Notes under the pieces: model-generated
What the model saw: only the letters and a program-made list of their open reading frames with translations
Database searches by the model: none
Told to the model about the DNA's origin: nothing
Made by a program: the position numbers and the translations under genes
Shown: positions 26,497 through 36,151 of the stretch, one piece after another
How positions within the stretch are numbered: position 1 is the stretch's first letter
Layout: each line of letters starts with the position of its first letter
IMG/VR virus record: IMGVR_UViG_3300042869_000672
Location: 123,680 to 187,679 of that record
Origin: a virus
Length of the DNA: 64,000 nt
Reading direction: 5' to 3' (one strand)

Positions 26497-27458
26497 ACAT
26501 CTTAGTAACTGGCGGCCAAGGACTTATCGGACACAATGTAGTAAGTAAATTAGAAACACAAGGACATAGTGTTGTAGTTGCCGATACTCAAACTAATTAT
26601 GGAATTATCCCACAGCCAGAACTCGTTTACCTATTATCTGAACGTTCTAAAAAAATAAAATCAAGCGAAGTTTATCTTATAGATATATGCGATCCAATTG
26701 GCATGAATCAGTTATTTTCAAAATATAATTTTGATATTGTAATTCATCTTGCTAGTTTTCCAAGACAAAAAGTAGTTAATGCTAACCCAGCACTTGGCTC
26801 ACGTACTATGAGTGAAGGACTGCTTAATCTATTAGAACTAAGTGTAAAGTATAATGTAAAGAGATTTGTTTACACGAGCTCTAGTATGGTCTACGGTGAT
26901 TTTACAGATTTTGTTAAAGAAGATGCAGTATGCCGTCCGCAAGGACAATACGGCATTATGAAACTTGCAGGTGAGTGGTTAATTAAAGACTACACACGTA
27001 AGTATGGAATAGAACATACAATATTTCGTCCAAGTGCAGTGTATGGCCCGCTTGATGTTGAAGACCGCGTTATTAGCAAATTTTTGTTAACTGCCATGCG
27101 AGGAGGCGTTCTCAAAGTAAACGGCGTTAATGAAACTCTAGACTTTACCTATGTGGACGATGCGGCCGACGGAATTGTAGCAGCTTCTCTTGCAAAAAAT
27201 ACTGCAAATAAAACTTACAACATAACCAAAAGTCATAGTAAGACACTGTTGTCTGCTGCTGAATTAGCAGTTAGCCTAGCAGGTAAAGGCACAGTCGAAG
27301 TCAAGGAAAAGGATGCGGATTTTCCTAGTCGCGGTGCATTAGACATTACCGCAGCACGTCGAGATTTTGGGTTTGATCCTAAAGTTGATATCGACGAAGG
27401 ATTTGAAATATATTATCGCTGGATTAAAAATTCAGAATACTGGAAGAAAAATTTATGA
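26493..27458 (+). CDS. NAD-dependent epimerase/dehydratase (extended SDR)
   Basis: 321 residues. Rossmann motif T-G-G-Q-G-L-I-G at residues 6-13, V-Y-T-S-S-S-M-V-Y-G, then the catalytic Y-G-I-M-K, and substrate motifs R-P-S-A-V-Y-G-P. The family includes UDP-glucose 4-epimerases and GDP-sugar epimerase/reductases. It opens the carbohydrate block and may act on the product of the dehydratases encoded at 30320 and 36956; the substrate cannot be told from sequence. It overlaps uvsY by 4 nt and the next gene by 4 nt. Confidence 0.88.
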   Translation: MNILVTGGQGLIGHNVVSKLETQGHSVVVADTQTNYGIIPQPELVYLLSERSKKIKSSEVYLIDICDPIGMNQLFSKYNFDIVIHLASFPRQKVVNANPALGSRTMSEGLLNLLELSVKYNVKRFVYTSSSMVYGDFTDFVKEDAVCRPQGQYGIMKLAGEWLIKDYTRKYGIEHTIFRPSAVYGPLDVEDRVISKFLLTAMRGGVLKVNGVNETLDFTYVDDAADGIVAASLAKNTANKTYNITKSHSKTLLSAAELAVSLAGKGTVEVKEKDADFPSRGALDITAARRDFGFDPKVDIDEGFEIYYRWIKNSEYWKKNL

Positions 27459-28141
27459 TTCCAAAAATAATACATCATGTTTGGCCAGGTGATGATCCTT
27501 TTAGAGAAAAGTTTCATGCTTGGAGAGAAAGTTGGATGCGACTGCACCCAGACTGGACTTTTTATTTTTGGAGAACTTCTAATCTACCTGAAAATATAAA
27601 TTCTTTGGCAAAACAAATATTGTTAAATCCATCGTATGCAATCACTCCTAAATCCGATGTACTGAGATTTGAAGTATTACGAATATACGGAGGAATTTAT
27701 GTCGACACTGATATGGAATGTCTACGTCCGTTTGACGAATTTTTAAATCTTGATATGTTCACTGGATTTGAAGATGATTATAGAAGAGTATGCCCAAGTT
27801 TAATAGGCTGTGTTTCGGATCACCATCTGTTAACTGAAATGTCTAACGTTAGTGTTTCTAGAGCAATAAAATATGGACCTGAAGTTTCTAACGAAAGACC
27901 TCATGTTATCACTAGCGTAAAACCTTTTACAAAAATAATGCAAAAATACTTTAATGACGAGGATTTTGCACAAAGAAAAGTTGAAGACGAAAAAGTTAAA
28001 ATATTTTCTAAAGATTATTTTTACCCTGTATATTTTAACGAAAAGCATCGCCTTACCGAAGAAGCTCCAAATTCTTATGCCAAGCACCATTGGACAGGCA
28101 ACGATCCCGATGGATGGACAAAAAATCCTAAGTTTCTGTAG
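27455..28141 (+). CDS. GT32-type glycosyltransferase
   Basis: 228 residues. It has the OCH1/GT32 layout: I-P-K-I-I-H-H-V-W near the start, H-P-D-W near residue 33, a K-S-D-V-L-R-F-E-V-L helix and the DxD motif in G-G-I-Y-V-D-T-D-M. Such enzymes transfer a hexose to surface glycans. It overlaps the preceding epimerase by 4 nt and its 3' end overlaps the convergent gene by 14 nt. Base composition here is more AT-rich than in the core genes. Confidence 0.85.
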   Translation: MIPKIIHHVWPGDDPFREKFHAWRESWMRLHPDWTFYFWRTSNLPENINSLAKQILLNPSYAITPKSDVLRFEVLRIYGGIYVDTDMECLRPFDEFLNLDMFTGFEDDYRRVCPSLIGCVSDHHLLTEMSNVSVSRAIKYGPEVSNERPHVITSVKPFTKIMQKYFNDEDFAQRKVEDEKVKIFSKDYFYPVYFNEKHRLTEEAPNSYAKHHWTGNDPDGWTKNPKFL

Positions 28142-28907
28142 TCCAGTATGGAAATTTAAAAATTACATCGGATACTGGCTTAGGATATTTGTAATCCACA
28201 TATTGTGTTTCGCATTTGTGATTAATAGCTAATTTAGTATCTTGTTTTTTAAGTGCATCGAGTACTTCGTTCGGATCTCGATACTGCGATTCTATACAAC
28301 TTTCAACTTTACTTTTTATTCGATTGTCGTTGCCAATCCATGTCCAGTGCCAGCCTACTATATCGGGATGTCTAACACAATGACTTCTATTTTTTTTCTT
28401 GTATTGATCACCCTTGTATAATTCTTGAGGAGTGTTGAACATGCATTTTTTAGCAACAACTGGTCCACTCCATGTCCTGTATAATTTTTGATCAAATTTA
28501 AAGATGAACATATCTAACGTGCAATTTACTGGTTTATTTTCTTTTTCTAATAAATCTAAAATAGACTGTATCTTTTCAGGGTCTAATATTTCATCTAGAT
28601 CTGAGTGAATTACAGTATCGTTTGCATCACATAGGTCAATTCCAGATTGCAAAGATGCTCTACTAAAATTTTCGCATTTCCAATCTTTGTAATCGGCCGG
28701 AATATCTAAATTTATTAACTGTATTTTGTTATTGTATTTTTGTTGATATTCGTCTATTCTAGCAGCCAAGTGGTACGGTTTTTCTTTCCCGCTCCATGTC
28801 CGATTGCCTTCTAAAATAATCCACTTATCTACATAGTTGTTTGAAATGTCTAATCTGATATCTAACATTTCAAACTCGTCGTTAAACATAAAAGTATCAA
28901 TAATCAT
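28128..28907 (-). CDS. GT17-like glycosyltransferase
   Basis: 259 residues. The N terminus (D-T-F-M-F-N-D-E-F-E-M-L-D-I-R-L) and the following L-E-G-N-R-T-W-S-G-K-E-K-P match the beta-1,4-N-acetylglucosaminyltransferase GT17 family, with S-D-L-D-E-I as the likely nucleotide-sugar and metal site. It is part of a two-gene minus-strand unit with the methyltransferase 2 nt upstream, transcribed from a late element at 29552. Confidence 0.82.
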   Translation of the reverse strand: MIIDTFMFNDEFEMLDIRLDISNNYVDKWIILEGNRTWSGKEKPYHLAARIDEYQQKYNNKIQLINLDIPADYKDWKCENFSRASLQSGIDLCDANDTVIHSDLDEILDPEKIQSILDLLEKENKPVNCTLDMFIFKFDQKLYRTWSGPVVAKKCMFNTPQELYKGDQYKKKNRSHCVRHPDIVGWHWTWIGNDNRIKSKVESCIESQYRDPNEVLDALKKQDTKLAINHKCETQYVDYKYPKPVSDVIFKFPYWTTET

Positions 28908-28909
28908 TT

Positions 28910-29545
28910 TTAAAATTTATAAATTACTTGATGAGCATCATAAATGGGGAATTTATTTTTTTTCTCTAAATATTCTATGATAAGTCTTCCTTTGCCAGTC
29001 CGTCTTTTAGAATCTTCAAAGGTTGAATTATCGTCAATAGCAACAATAGCACCTGGCTTTAAAAATCTTTCTATTTCTAAAAACTCATTGAGATGATGGG
29101 TGGCGCTACCCAAGTCGTTGTTCCATTTAACGTTCATACTATCTAGATAGAATAAATCAACCAAATTTAAATCTGGTTGATCCCTGAGCCACATAACACT
29201 GTCTGCACAATAAGATTGATGATATTTTTTATCTATGTATTGATTGGCTGATTCTACAGCTTCTAAATCAATATCAACCGACCTAACAAATCCACCGTGA
29301 AATTTTACAAAATCTGCAAAAATAAAGCCACTGTTCCCATCCTTCCAATTATTTGGTTTTCTTGTTGATCCAGTTTCTATAATTAAGAAATTATTAGGTT
29401 TTATCGAAAGAAGTTCTTTAAAAACAATCTCAAATCCGTTGCCTCGGTGATACAATCCTGGCGTTAGTCCTCGTTTAGAAAAGCTAACATTTACGTCTAA
29501 ATGAGGTTTAAAAATATTTTGATAATGCGAGATCCATGTGTTCAT
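28910..29545 (-). CDS. SAM-dependent methyltransferase-like protein
   Basis: 211 residues. Rossmann features: an I-I-E-T-G-S motif near residue 55, an acidic strand end V-R-S-V-D-I-D near 90, and L-F-Y-L-D-S-M followed by P-G-A-I-V-A-I-D-D, typical of class I methyltransferases of the sugar or FkbM-like type. It probably methylates a glycan or sugar precursor. Its ATG lies 6 nt after a late element and lacks a Shine-Dalgarno site. Confidence 0.75.
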   Translation of the reverse strand: MNTWISHYQNIFKPHLDVNVSFSKRGLTPGLYHRGNGFEIVFKELLSIKPNNFLIIETGSTRKPNNWKDGNSGFIFADFVKFHGGFVRSVDIDLEAVESANQYIDKKYHQSYCADSVMWLRDQPDLNLVDLFYLDSMNVKWNNDLGSATHHLNEFLEIERFLKPGAIVAIDDNSTFEDSKRRTGKGRLIIEYLEKKNKFPIYDAHQVIYKF

Positions 29546-29551
29546 ATAGAA

Positions 29552-29559
29552 TATTTAGC
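29552..29559 (-). promoter_or_regulatory. Late promoter, 6 nt from ATG
   Basis: GCTAAATA on the minus strand; its partner on the plus strand is 15 bp away, forming a divergent pair inside the sugar block. Confidence 0.65.
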
Positions 29560-29574
29560 ATCATTAACTGCTCT

Positions 29575-29582
29575 GATAAATA
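29575..29582 (+). promoter_or_regulatory. Late promoter, 6 nt from ATG
   Basis: GATAAATA, then TTCGAT, then the ATG at 29589; no ribosome-binding site. Confidence 0.68.
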
Positions 29583-29588
29583 TTCGAT

Positions 29589-30317
29589 ATGAATAAAACG
29601 ATTTTAATTTCTTCTATCTTCAGAAATTCTGAAAAAAAGTTAAACCGATATCATGAGCAATTAAAAACTTTAGTTTTAGGATTTCCTGATATTAAATTCC
29701 TGCTCTCTATTTACGAAAACGATTCGTCAGACCATACTAAAGATATTTTACATTCTTTAGACTGGTCGTTTGTTTCTGAAAAATCTATAATAACAGAAAA
29801 TATAGGAACTGACTTTTACGGGTCAGTAGTTGACGAGCAACGGGTAAAAAATTTAGCAAGCGCAAGAAATAAAACACTCGATGTTGGAGATTTTTTAAAT
29901 AAATCCAATTATGTTCTTTCAATAGAATCTGACATACAGTACGATTTAGAATGTGCTCAACGAATTATAAATTTTGAATCTGACTACGGAATTGAAGCCG
30001 ATATTGTATCAGCTGTTAGTTGCAAACCTAGTAAATATGACAGAAAACGGTTATATGACCTTTGGGGGACTCGAAGAACTCCAGATGAAGAGTGGGGTAG
30101 TATTGATAACGGTACAGATTATAAAGAATATTATGCTACCTACAACTGTTTTTGTTTTTACAAATCAGAACCAATAAAAAAGGGAGCAAAATTTGGATGG
30201 TATAACAATCGATTAAAAAAGTTTGATTGTGATACAATGGTCATTTGTGAAAATTTTAGAGACATCGGCCATAACAAAATTTATATAAATCACCTTGCCA
30301 ATTGCTGGCATATTTAA
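29589..30317 (+). CDS. CAP59/GT69-like glycosyltransferase
   Basis: 242 residues. A-S-A-R-N-K near residue 95, V-L-S-I-E-S-D as the metal-binding strand near 118, and a late N-H-L-A-N-C-W-H are typical of the CAP59-type alpha-mannosyltransferase-like family. It likely extends a surface polysaccharide. It heads a plus-strand run of co-oriented genes continuing through 36151, with gaps or overlaps of only a few nt. Confidence 0.75.
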   Translation: MNKTILISSIFRNSEKKLNRYHEQLKTLVLGFPDIKFLLSIYENDSSDHTKDILHSLDWSFVSEKSIITENIGTDFYGSVVDEQRVKNLASARNKTLDVGDFLNKSNYVLSIESDIQYDLECAQRIINFESDYGIEADIVSAVSCKPSKYDRKRLYDLWGTRRTPDEEWGSIDNGTDYKEYYATYNCFCFYKSEPIKKGAKFGWYNNRLKKFDCDTMVICENFRDIGHNKIYINHLANCWHI

Positions 30318-30319
30318 CT

Positions 30320-31492
30320 ATGAAAAAATACACCTGGCCCTTAATGAAAGACACAATAACATTTTTAGATAAACTAAAAATGATAAATTTTATTCTTAGA
30401 TCAAATAAATTTACAAACGGTAATCAAGTCAAACAATTTGAAAAAGAATGGAGTGAATGGTTGAATGTAGACCACAGTCTTTTTGTATCGTCTGGTAGTA
30501 CTGCCAATTTATTACTACTGTCTGCTGTAAAAGAAAAGTTCGGATTAAAAGATCAAGACAAAATTGTTGTGCCTGCCTGCACTTGGGTCACAAACATATC
30601 CCCAGTTATACAATGCGGACTACAACCTATTTTTTGTGATATTAATTTTGAAAACTACAGTTTTGATCTTGACCACCTTAAAAAAATCTCGTTAGAGCAT
30701 CCAGATATAAAAGGAATATTTGTAACTCACTTGTTGGGGTTTGATGCAAACATAGAAAAAATTAAAGAAATAATTCCCAGTGCGTTGATCTTAGAAGATG
30801 TATGCGAATCACACGGTGTTACAGATAGCATTGGGAATAAAAGAGGATCTTCTTCTTTAGGAGCTACATTTAGTTTTTATTTCGGACATCATATGACAAC
30901 CATAGAAGGCGGCATGGTGTCTACGACTAACGAAGAGCTGCATGAACTAATGAGGCTGAAAAGAAGTCACGGATTAGCTAGAGAAGGTTCTCCTGCGTAT
31001 TTTGAAAAATATAAAAAAGAATATCCAGATTTGCCTCCAAGTTTTCTTTTTTTAACAGAGGGCTACAATTTTAGAAATCATGAAATTCCAGCAGTATTAG
31101 GGCAAAGTCAACTAAAACGACTAACCAATATGGTAGATATTCGAAAAAACAACTTTATAAAATATTTTAATATAATAAAGAATTACGAAGATAAGTTTTA
31201 CCTTCCGGAATTTAATGATACAAATAGTAGTTTTGCATTCCCGTTTGTGTCCAAATCTAAAAACACACACCTGCATCTTATTGAGGCTTTCACGAAATTC
31301 AATATCGAACATCGTCCAATAGTTAGCGGAAATTTACTCGCCCATCCATTTTTAAAAGAATATAAGTTAGAGCCCGGGAGTAAAAATAATGTTAATCTTT
31401 TACACAATAATGGAGTGTATATTGGCAATAATCATTTTGTAAATCAACAAGATTTCGATGTATTAACTATAATTTTAGAGAGTATAAAATGA
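30320..31492 (+). CDS. ColD/RfbH-like PLP sugar 3-dehydratase
   Basis: 390 residues of the DegT/DnrJ/EryC1/StrS fold with G-S-T-A-N near 59-63, P-A-C-T-W near 85-89 and the PLP-binding Asp in I-L-E-D-V-C-E-S-H. The usual catalytic lysine is replaced: the motif reads S-F-Y-F-G-H190-H191-M-T-T. This His-for-Lys change is the signature of ColD and RfbH, which remove the C3 hydroxyl rather than transaminate. ColD acts on GDP-4-keto-6-deoxymannose, the product of the GMD encoded at 36956. The ATG at 30320 is preferred over an in-frame TTG at 30302 inside the previous gene. Confidence 0.88.
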   Translation: MKKYTWPLMKDTITFLDKLKMINFILRSNKFTNGNQVKQFEKEWSEWLNVDHSLFVSSGSTANLLLLSAVKEKFGLKDQDKIVVPACTWVTNISPVIQCGLQPIFCDINFENYSFDLDHLKKISLEHPDIKGIFVTHLLGFDANIEKIKEIIPSALILEDVCESHGVTDSIGNKRGSSSLGATFSFYFGHHMTTIEGGMVSTTNEELHELMRLKRSHGLAREGSPAYFEKYKKEYPDLPPSFLFLTEGYNFRNHEIPAVLGQSQLKRLTNMVDIRKNNFIKYFNIIKNYEDKFYLPEFNDTNSSFAFPFVSKSKNTHLHLIEAFTKFNIEHRPIVSGNLLAHPFLKEYKLEPGSKNNVNLLHNNGVYIGNNHFVNQQDFDVLTIILESIK

Positions 31493-32256
31493 AAACAATA
31501 GTAATTGCAACAGGTGGTTTTGACCCTATTCATTCAGGTCATATTAACTATATCAAAGAGGCTAAAAAATTAGGCGATGTTTTAATCATAGGAGCAAACT
31601 CCGATGCCTGGTTGCGCCGCAAGAAAGGGCAAGAGTTTATGCCATGGGACGAACGTGCTAGTATTCTAAGTGCTATCAAAGATGTAGATCGTGTTATTAA
31701 CTTTGACGACGCAGACGGTAGTGCAAAAGACGCTATTAGAAAAGTAAGATCAATATACCCCAACGATAAAATTGTATTCGCCAACGGCGGTGATCGTACT
31801 AAAACTAATATTCCTGAAATGGATGTACTAGACGAAATGTTGCATTTAGAATTTGTTTTTGGTGTAGGCGGTGAACACAAAATGAATTCCAGTTCGTGGA
31901 TATTACAAGAATGGAAAGCGCCTAAGACTGAACGACAGTGGGGCTACTATCGTGTACTGCATGAAGTTCCTGGAATGAAAGTTAAAGAGCTCACTGTGGA
32001 GCCCGGAAAGAGCCTAAGTATGCAACGCCACCAACTACGTGCTGAGTATTGGATGGTTAGTGAAGGCCAGTGTATAGTTAACAGCATGATGCCTAACGGG
32101 TATCGATTGCTACCTGCAGAATTAATTAAGCACCAAGAATATAAAATTCCGGTTGCCGAGTGGCATCAATTAACAAACCCTTATGATGTACCTTGCAAGA
32201 TTGTCGAAATACAATACGGGCAAAGCTGTATTGAAGAGGACATTGAAAGAGTATGA
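31489..32256 (+). CDS. Cytidylyltransferase-cupin fusion
   Basis: 255 residues. The N-terminal 130 residues are a cytidylyltransferase-like nucleotidyltransferase: G-G-F-D-P-I-H-S-G-H holds the HxGH motif. The C-terminal 115 residues are a cupin of the mannose-6-phosphate isomerase type II kind (S-L-S-M-Q-R-H, A-E-Y-W-M-V, E-W-H-Q-L-T-N). Fusing activation and isomerisation domains suggests a compact sugar or polyol nucleotide synthesis step. It overlaps both neighbours by 4 nt. Confidence 0.87.
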   Translation: MKTIVIATGGFDPIHSGHINYIKEAKKLGDVLIIGANSDAWLRRKKGQEFMPWDERASILSAIKDVDRVINFDDADGSAKDAIRKVRSIYPNDKIVFANGGDRTKTNIPEMDVLDEMLHLEFVFGVGGEHKMNSSSWILQEWKAPKTERQWGYYRVLHEVPGMKVKELTVEPGKSLSMQRHQLRAEYWMVSEGQCIVNSMMPNGYRLLPAELIKHQEYKIPVAEWHQLTNPYDVPCKIVEIQYGQSCIEEDIERV

Positions 32257-33056
32257 ACAATTGGATCTTTCTCAGCAAGGGCGGCGAAGACGAATATATC
32301 AATTCCTTTGCTATAGGCAGTGGCGGTAGAGTAATCAATTCTGATGATTTTAATTATGACGACAGTGAAGATCCAATTGTTTTACGCGGAATCCTAAAAC
32401 ATAAAATAATGAAACGCTGTTGGTTTGAAGGCAGAGATTTTTATTTTATGGACACCGGATACATGGGCAATCAACGAGGTCCGTTGAATCCCATGGGCTG
32501 GAAGTTTTGGCACCGTATTGTAAAAAATGATCTGCAACATGATCAAGTAATTCACCGACCGCCTGATAGATTCAAGAAGCTGGCCATTCCAGTACATCGC
32601 TGGAAAAAAGGCGGTAGAAAAATACTTATTGCCAAACCTGATGAAAAACCCATGAAGTTCTACAATCTAGAACTAGAGCAATGGTTAGAAGAAACCATTG
32701 CAACTATTAAGCAATATACTGATCGTCCTATTGAAGTTAGAGAACGTGTAAAAAGTCGCACTGATAGAATGATCACTAACTCACTCAAAGAAGCTCTAGA
32801 CGAAGATGTTCATGCGCTAGTGACATTTAACAGCAACGCTGCCACTGAAGCAGTGTTGTATGGATATCCTGCTTTCACTCTATGCTCAACACACGCAGCT
32901 AAATCTGTAACTGAACAAGATCTCAGCAAGATTGAAACACCATATTATCCCGATCTACAACAAGTTGAAGCGTGGGCACATCATTTGGCCTACTGTCAAT
33001 TTCATGTCAGTGAACTTAAAGACGGCTCAGCCTGGAGAATGTTAAATGAACAATGA
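32253..33056 (+). CDS. Capsule-polysaccharide-like transferase, paralogue 1
   Basis: 267 residues. The C-terminal half contains the F-N-S-N-A-A-T-E-A-V-L-Y-G-Y-P pattern shared with the proteins at 34506 (N-H-N-S-S-P-T-V-G-A-A-I-E-G-F-P) and 38453 (N-H-N-S-G-P-A-V-Q-A-A-I-S-G-I-P). This N-x-N-S plus alternating small residues plus G-x-P layout resembles KpsC/KpsS-type capsule transferases. It overlaps the following gene by 11 nt. Confidence 0.7.
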   Translation: MNNWIFLSKGGEDEYINSFAIGSGGRVINSDDFNYDDSEDPIVLRGILKHKIMKRCWFEGRDFYFMDTGYMGNQRGPLNPMGWKFWHRIVKNDLQHDQVIHRPPDRFKKLAIPVHRWKKGGRKILIAKPDEKPMKFYNLELEQWLEETIATIKQYTDRPIEVRERVKSRTDRMITNSLKEALDEDVHALVTFNSNAATEAVLYGYPAFTLCSTHAAKSVTEQDLSKIETPYYPDLQQVEAWAHHLAYCQFHVSELKDGSAWRMLNEQ

Positions 33057-34509
33057 TTTTTTACCCGTATACATCGGTTATGACAGCAGAGAAGACATAG
33101 CGTATCGAGTCTGTGAATATTCCATATATAAAAATTCTTCTACGGCCGAGGTTAAATCTCTTAATCAGTCTAAACTTCGTAGAGATGGTTTATATTCTAG
33201 AGATGTTGATCAATTGGGATCAACAGAATTTACTTTTACAAGATTTCTTGTTCCAACACTGACTAATTTCCAAGGATGGGCCTTGTTTTGCGACTGTGAT
33301 TTTGTATGGGACGGTGATATTCAAGAAGTTTTTAAACAGGCAGATCCAAAATTTGCTGTGATGGTTGTCAAGCACGATCATGTGCCAACCAATACAACAA
33401 AAATGGACGGAAAAACACAGACACAATATCCTCGAAAAAATTGGAGTTCGATGATACTTTGGAACTGCGAGCATCCCAGCAACCAGCGGTTGACCATAGA
33501 TGATGTCAACACCAAAGATGGTGCTTATCTACATAGATTTCAATGGTTGCAAGATAATGAAATTGGAGAACTGCAAACAAAATTTAATTTTCTAGTAGGA
33601 TGGAACAAGGAATCTGCTACCGGAAAACCGTTGGCCTATCACTGGACCGAAGGTGGTCCTTGGTTTGAAAATTATAGAACCTGCGAATATGCTGATGTTT
33701 GGTGGAAGTATCTTATAGACTACGCCAATGAAATAGGCAGAAATAATACGCAGGTATATGCACCTATTACCTGGGTGACTAGTCTATCTAGAGAGTATTA
33801 TAATTATGCAGCCAATTTAACACTACCGTCGTGGGATAAATTGCCCGGAGATGTAGTTTTTGTTTGGGATGACAAGCCGGTGGATCTAGGTTTTGGCAAA
33901 GTCTATAATTTTTGGAAAGATGTAGCAAGTCCAGAAGACCCCTGGATAAAAGAAGGTATGGGCGGTAGCAAAGCTGATAGATTCTGGAAGAAGAGTCGTA
34001 CACAAGTATGGGCTGCTAGAAAATTTCGAGGGCTGGTGGTGTGGATAGATGCTGATATAATGGTAGAAAAAGAGTTGTCACGAGCCAAGGCCATGGAAAT
34101 TTTACATCCAGGCAACAATATCTGGGCAACACTAGACACTGGGTCAGATTGGCCGCACAAAGACGATTGCCCCATAGACACCGGTATAGTGGCATTTGAT
34201 ACAAAGAATCCAGAATTTAATAATTTTATTAGAGACTATTCTATGACCTGGTACAACGGCGATATTTTTAAATTGCCGCAGCCATACGATCATCATGCAG
34301 CAAATTATGTGAGACGAAAATGGCCCATGTCAACATATTGTCCACACTACAACAATTGGTTAACTATTCCTCAAGGCCATATCAGTAGATTTGCCATGGA
34401 AAACAGCAGACTGAAAGATTATTTTACACACTATCTTGGTATAGATAGAAAAGAACTGTTAAACAACAACAGTACCAAGAAAGAAAAGAAAGATAAAGGC
34501 ACCAAGTGA
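33046..34509 (+). CDS. Two-domain glycosyltransferase
   Basis: 487 residues in two GT-A-like halves. The first (residues 5-235) has Y-I-G-Y-D-S-R-E and the DxD motif in L-F-C-D-C-D-F. The second (about 265-475) has W-I-D-A-D-I-M and C-P-I-D-T-G-I-V-A-F. The second half resembles the single-domain enzymes at 35438 and 36135. A tandem enzyme could add two sugars in sequence. It ends with a Lys/Asn-rich tail. Confidence 0.78.
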   Translation: MNNDFLPVYIGYDSREDIAYRVCEYSIYKNSSTAEVKSLNQSKLRRDGLYSRDVDQLGSTEFTFTRFLVPTLTNFQGWALFCDCDFVWDGDIQEVFKQADPKFAVMVVKHDHVPTNTTKMDGKTQTQYPRKNWSSMILWNCEHPSNQRLTIDDVNTKDGAYLHRFQWLQDNEIGELQTKFNFLVGWNKESATGKPLAYHWTEGGPWFENYRTCEYADVWWKYLIDYANEIGRNNTQVYAPITWVTSLSREYYNYAANLTLPSWDKLPGDVVFVWDDKPVDLGFGKVYNFWKDVASPEDPWIKEGMGGSKADRFWKKSRTQVWAARKFRGLVVWIDADIMVEKELSRAKAMEILHPGNNIWATLDTGSDWPHKDDCPIDTGIVAFDTKNPEFNNFIRDYSMTWYNGDIFKLPQPYDHHAANYVRRKWPMSTYCPHYNNWLTIPQGHISRFAMENSRLKDYFTHYLGIDRKELLNNNSTKKEKKDKGTK

Positions 34510-35441
34510 AATTTGTTTCCTATCTGGCCTGTTTACCGCCTAACAATAAAAATGTAGAGAAAGGCGAGATCCTTGATCGATACGCTATGGGAGTAGCCTA
34601 CATGGGTGATCAAGTTATAGCCCATACTCAACGAACATTAGTAGACGCAGACGTGGCCATGATGATAGGTTGGGTACATGAAAATTCCAAAGAAAGTTCT
34701 CATTTGGATTTTCGCAAGCAGATTATCGATTATCAAAGAGCCAAAGGCAAACGAGTGTTGCTTGCAGACAGCAATTTATTTCTTTATAAAAACACAGCCA
34801 ACCCATTGCACTACTTGAGATACAGCTATGATGGAATATTTCCCAATACTGGTAATTACTGTGACAAAGAAATTGATCCTGCCCGCTGGAAAAAATTATC
34901 TACAGATCTAGGTATCAATCTTAGAGATTATAGATCAAACGGCAATCATATTCTATTATGCCTTCAAAGAAATGGCGGGTGGAGCATGGGTGGCTACGAT
35001 GTTATTGACTGGACAGCAAAAACAATCAAAGAACTACGCAAACATTCTACGAGAGACATCGTTATTCGTGCGCATCCAGGAGACAAAGGAGCCAAGGGAT
35101 ATCTAAGTCCCAACAACCTCATTAAAAAAATAGGCATGTTGAAAGGAGTGAGATTATCCAGAGATGGACACTCGTTGGAACATGATTTAAAAAATTGTTG
35201 GGCAGTGGTCAATCATAATTCCAGTCCTACTGTGGGTGCTGCCATTGAAGGGTTTCCTATTTTTGTTACAGACCCTACAAGAAGTCAATGCGCAGAAATT
35301 GCCAACACTGATCTAGCCCAAATCGAAAATCCCAACCTTCCGGACAGACAAACTTGGGCAGAAAGACTGGCCATGTTTCATTGGAACTTTGCCGAAATTG
35401 AAAGCGGCGAGTGTTGGGCACATATGAGAAAATACGTATGA
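34506..35441 (+). CDS. Capsule-polysaccharide-like transferase, paralogue 2
   Basis: 311 residues with I-R-A-H-P-G-D-K near 190 and the N-H-N-S-S-P signature near 238, as in its paralogues at 32253 and 38453. The His-Pro motif and conserved Glu/Gly-Pro region resemble KpsS-type capsule transferases. It is coupled by 4-nt overlaps to both neighbours. Confidence 0.72.
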   Translation: MKFVSYLACLPPNNKNVEKGEILDRYAMGVAYMGDQVIAHTQRTLVDADVAMMIGWVHENSKESSHLDFRKQIIDYQRAKGKRVLLADSNLFLYKNTANPLHYLRYSYDGIFPNTGNYCDKEIDPARWKKLSTDLGINLRDYRSNGNHILLCLQRNGGWSMGGYDVIDWTAKTIKELRKHSTRDIVIRAHPGDKGAKGYLSPNNLIKKIGMLKGVRLSRDGHSLEHDLKNCWAVVNHNSSPTVGAAIEGFPIFVTDPTRSQCAEIANTDLAQIENPNLPDRQTWAERLAMFHWNFAEIESGECWAHMRKYV

Positions 35442-36151
35442 ACATAGAAATTATAACAAGTTTTAATCAAAGGTATTATGATCTTATAGGTAAAGATTGT
35501 GTTGAAACATGGCTCAAATACTGGCCAAAAGAATTGACATTGACATGTTATGTAGAAGAATTTTATTTGCCGGAACATCCTAGATTGAAACAGATATCGT
35601 TTGACGATTTTAAATCTGAGTATTATGAATTTCAGACCACTGCTGAGAAACAGGTTAAAAAGTTTGCAAAAAAAGCATTTAGTTTTATCCATGCTATGGA
35701 AAACTCAACAGCAGATAGAATTGTTTGGGTAGATGCTGATGTGTTATCAGTGAAAGAGTTGCCAATGGATTTATTATTGGAAGTACTACCCAATGAGGTA
35801 CTTAGCACTCATATGGGAGTGACATACTTTGCGGCTAAAGATGGAAGTCCCGGTAGGTGGTTCGTTCCAGAGACTGGATTCTTTGCAGTTAATACTCGTC
35901 ATCCGCAGTTTAAAGAATTTGCCAGTGAATACAAAAGACATTACGTAGAACGCGACAACACCATGTTGAGAAGATTTTATGACAACGATGTCTATGGATA
36001 TGTTTTTGAGAAATTAAAAGCCCCGGGAAATGATCTTTGCAAAGATTTCACCAAGGGCTATAAGACACCGTTGCGTCATACTGTGCTTGGACCTTACATT
36101 GAACACTACAAGGCCAAACATTCTAAACACGAATTTAGCCTGGAGAACTGA
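35438..36151 (+). CDS. Glycosyltransferase (GT-A-like)
   Basis: 237 residues starting at the ATG that overlaps the previous stop (ATGA); the longer ORF start at 35411 would lie within the upstream gene. It has I-V-W-V-D-A-D-V-L, the DxD motif, near residue 100 and P-E-T-G-F-F-A-V-N-T-R near 145, matching the second half of the protein at 33046. The 3' end overlaps the convergent gene at 36135 by 17 nt. Confidence 0.75.
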   Translation: MNIEIITSFNQRYYDLIGKDCVETWLKYWPKELTLTCYVEEFYLPEHPRLKQISFDDFKSEYYEFQTTAEKQVKKFAKKAFSFIHAMENSTADRIVWVDADVLSVKELPMDLLLEVLPNEVLSTHMGVTYFAAKDGSPGRWFVPETGFFAVNTRHPQFKEFASEYKRHYVERDNTMLRRFYDNDVYGYVFEKLKAPGNDLCKDFTKGYKTPLRHTVLGPYIEHYKAKHSKHEFSLEN

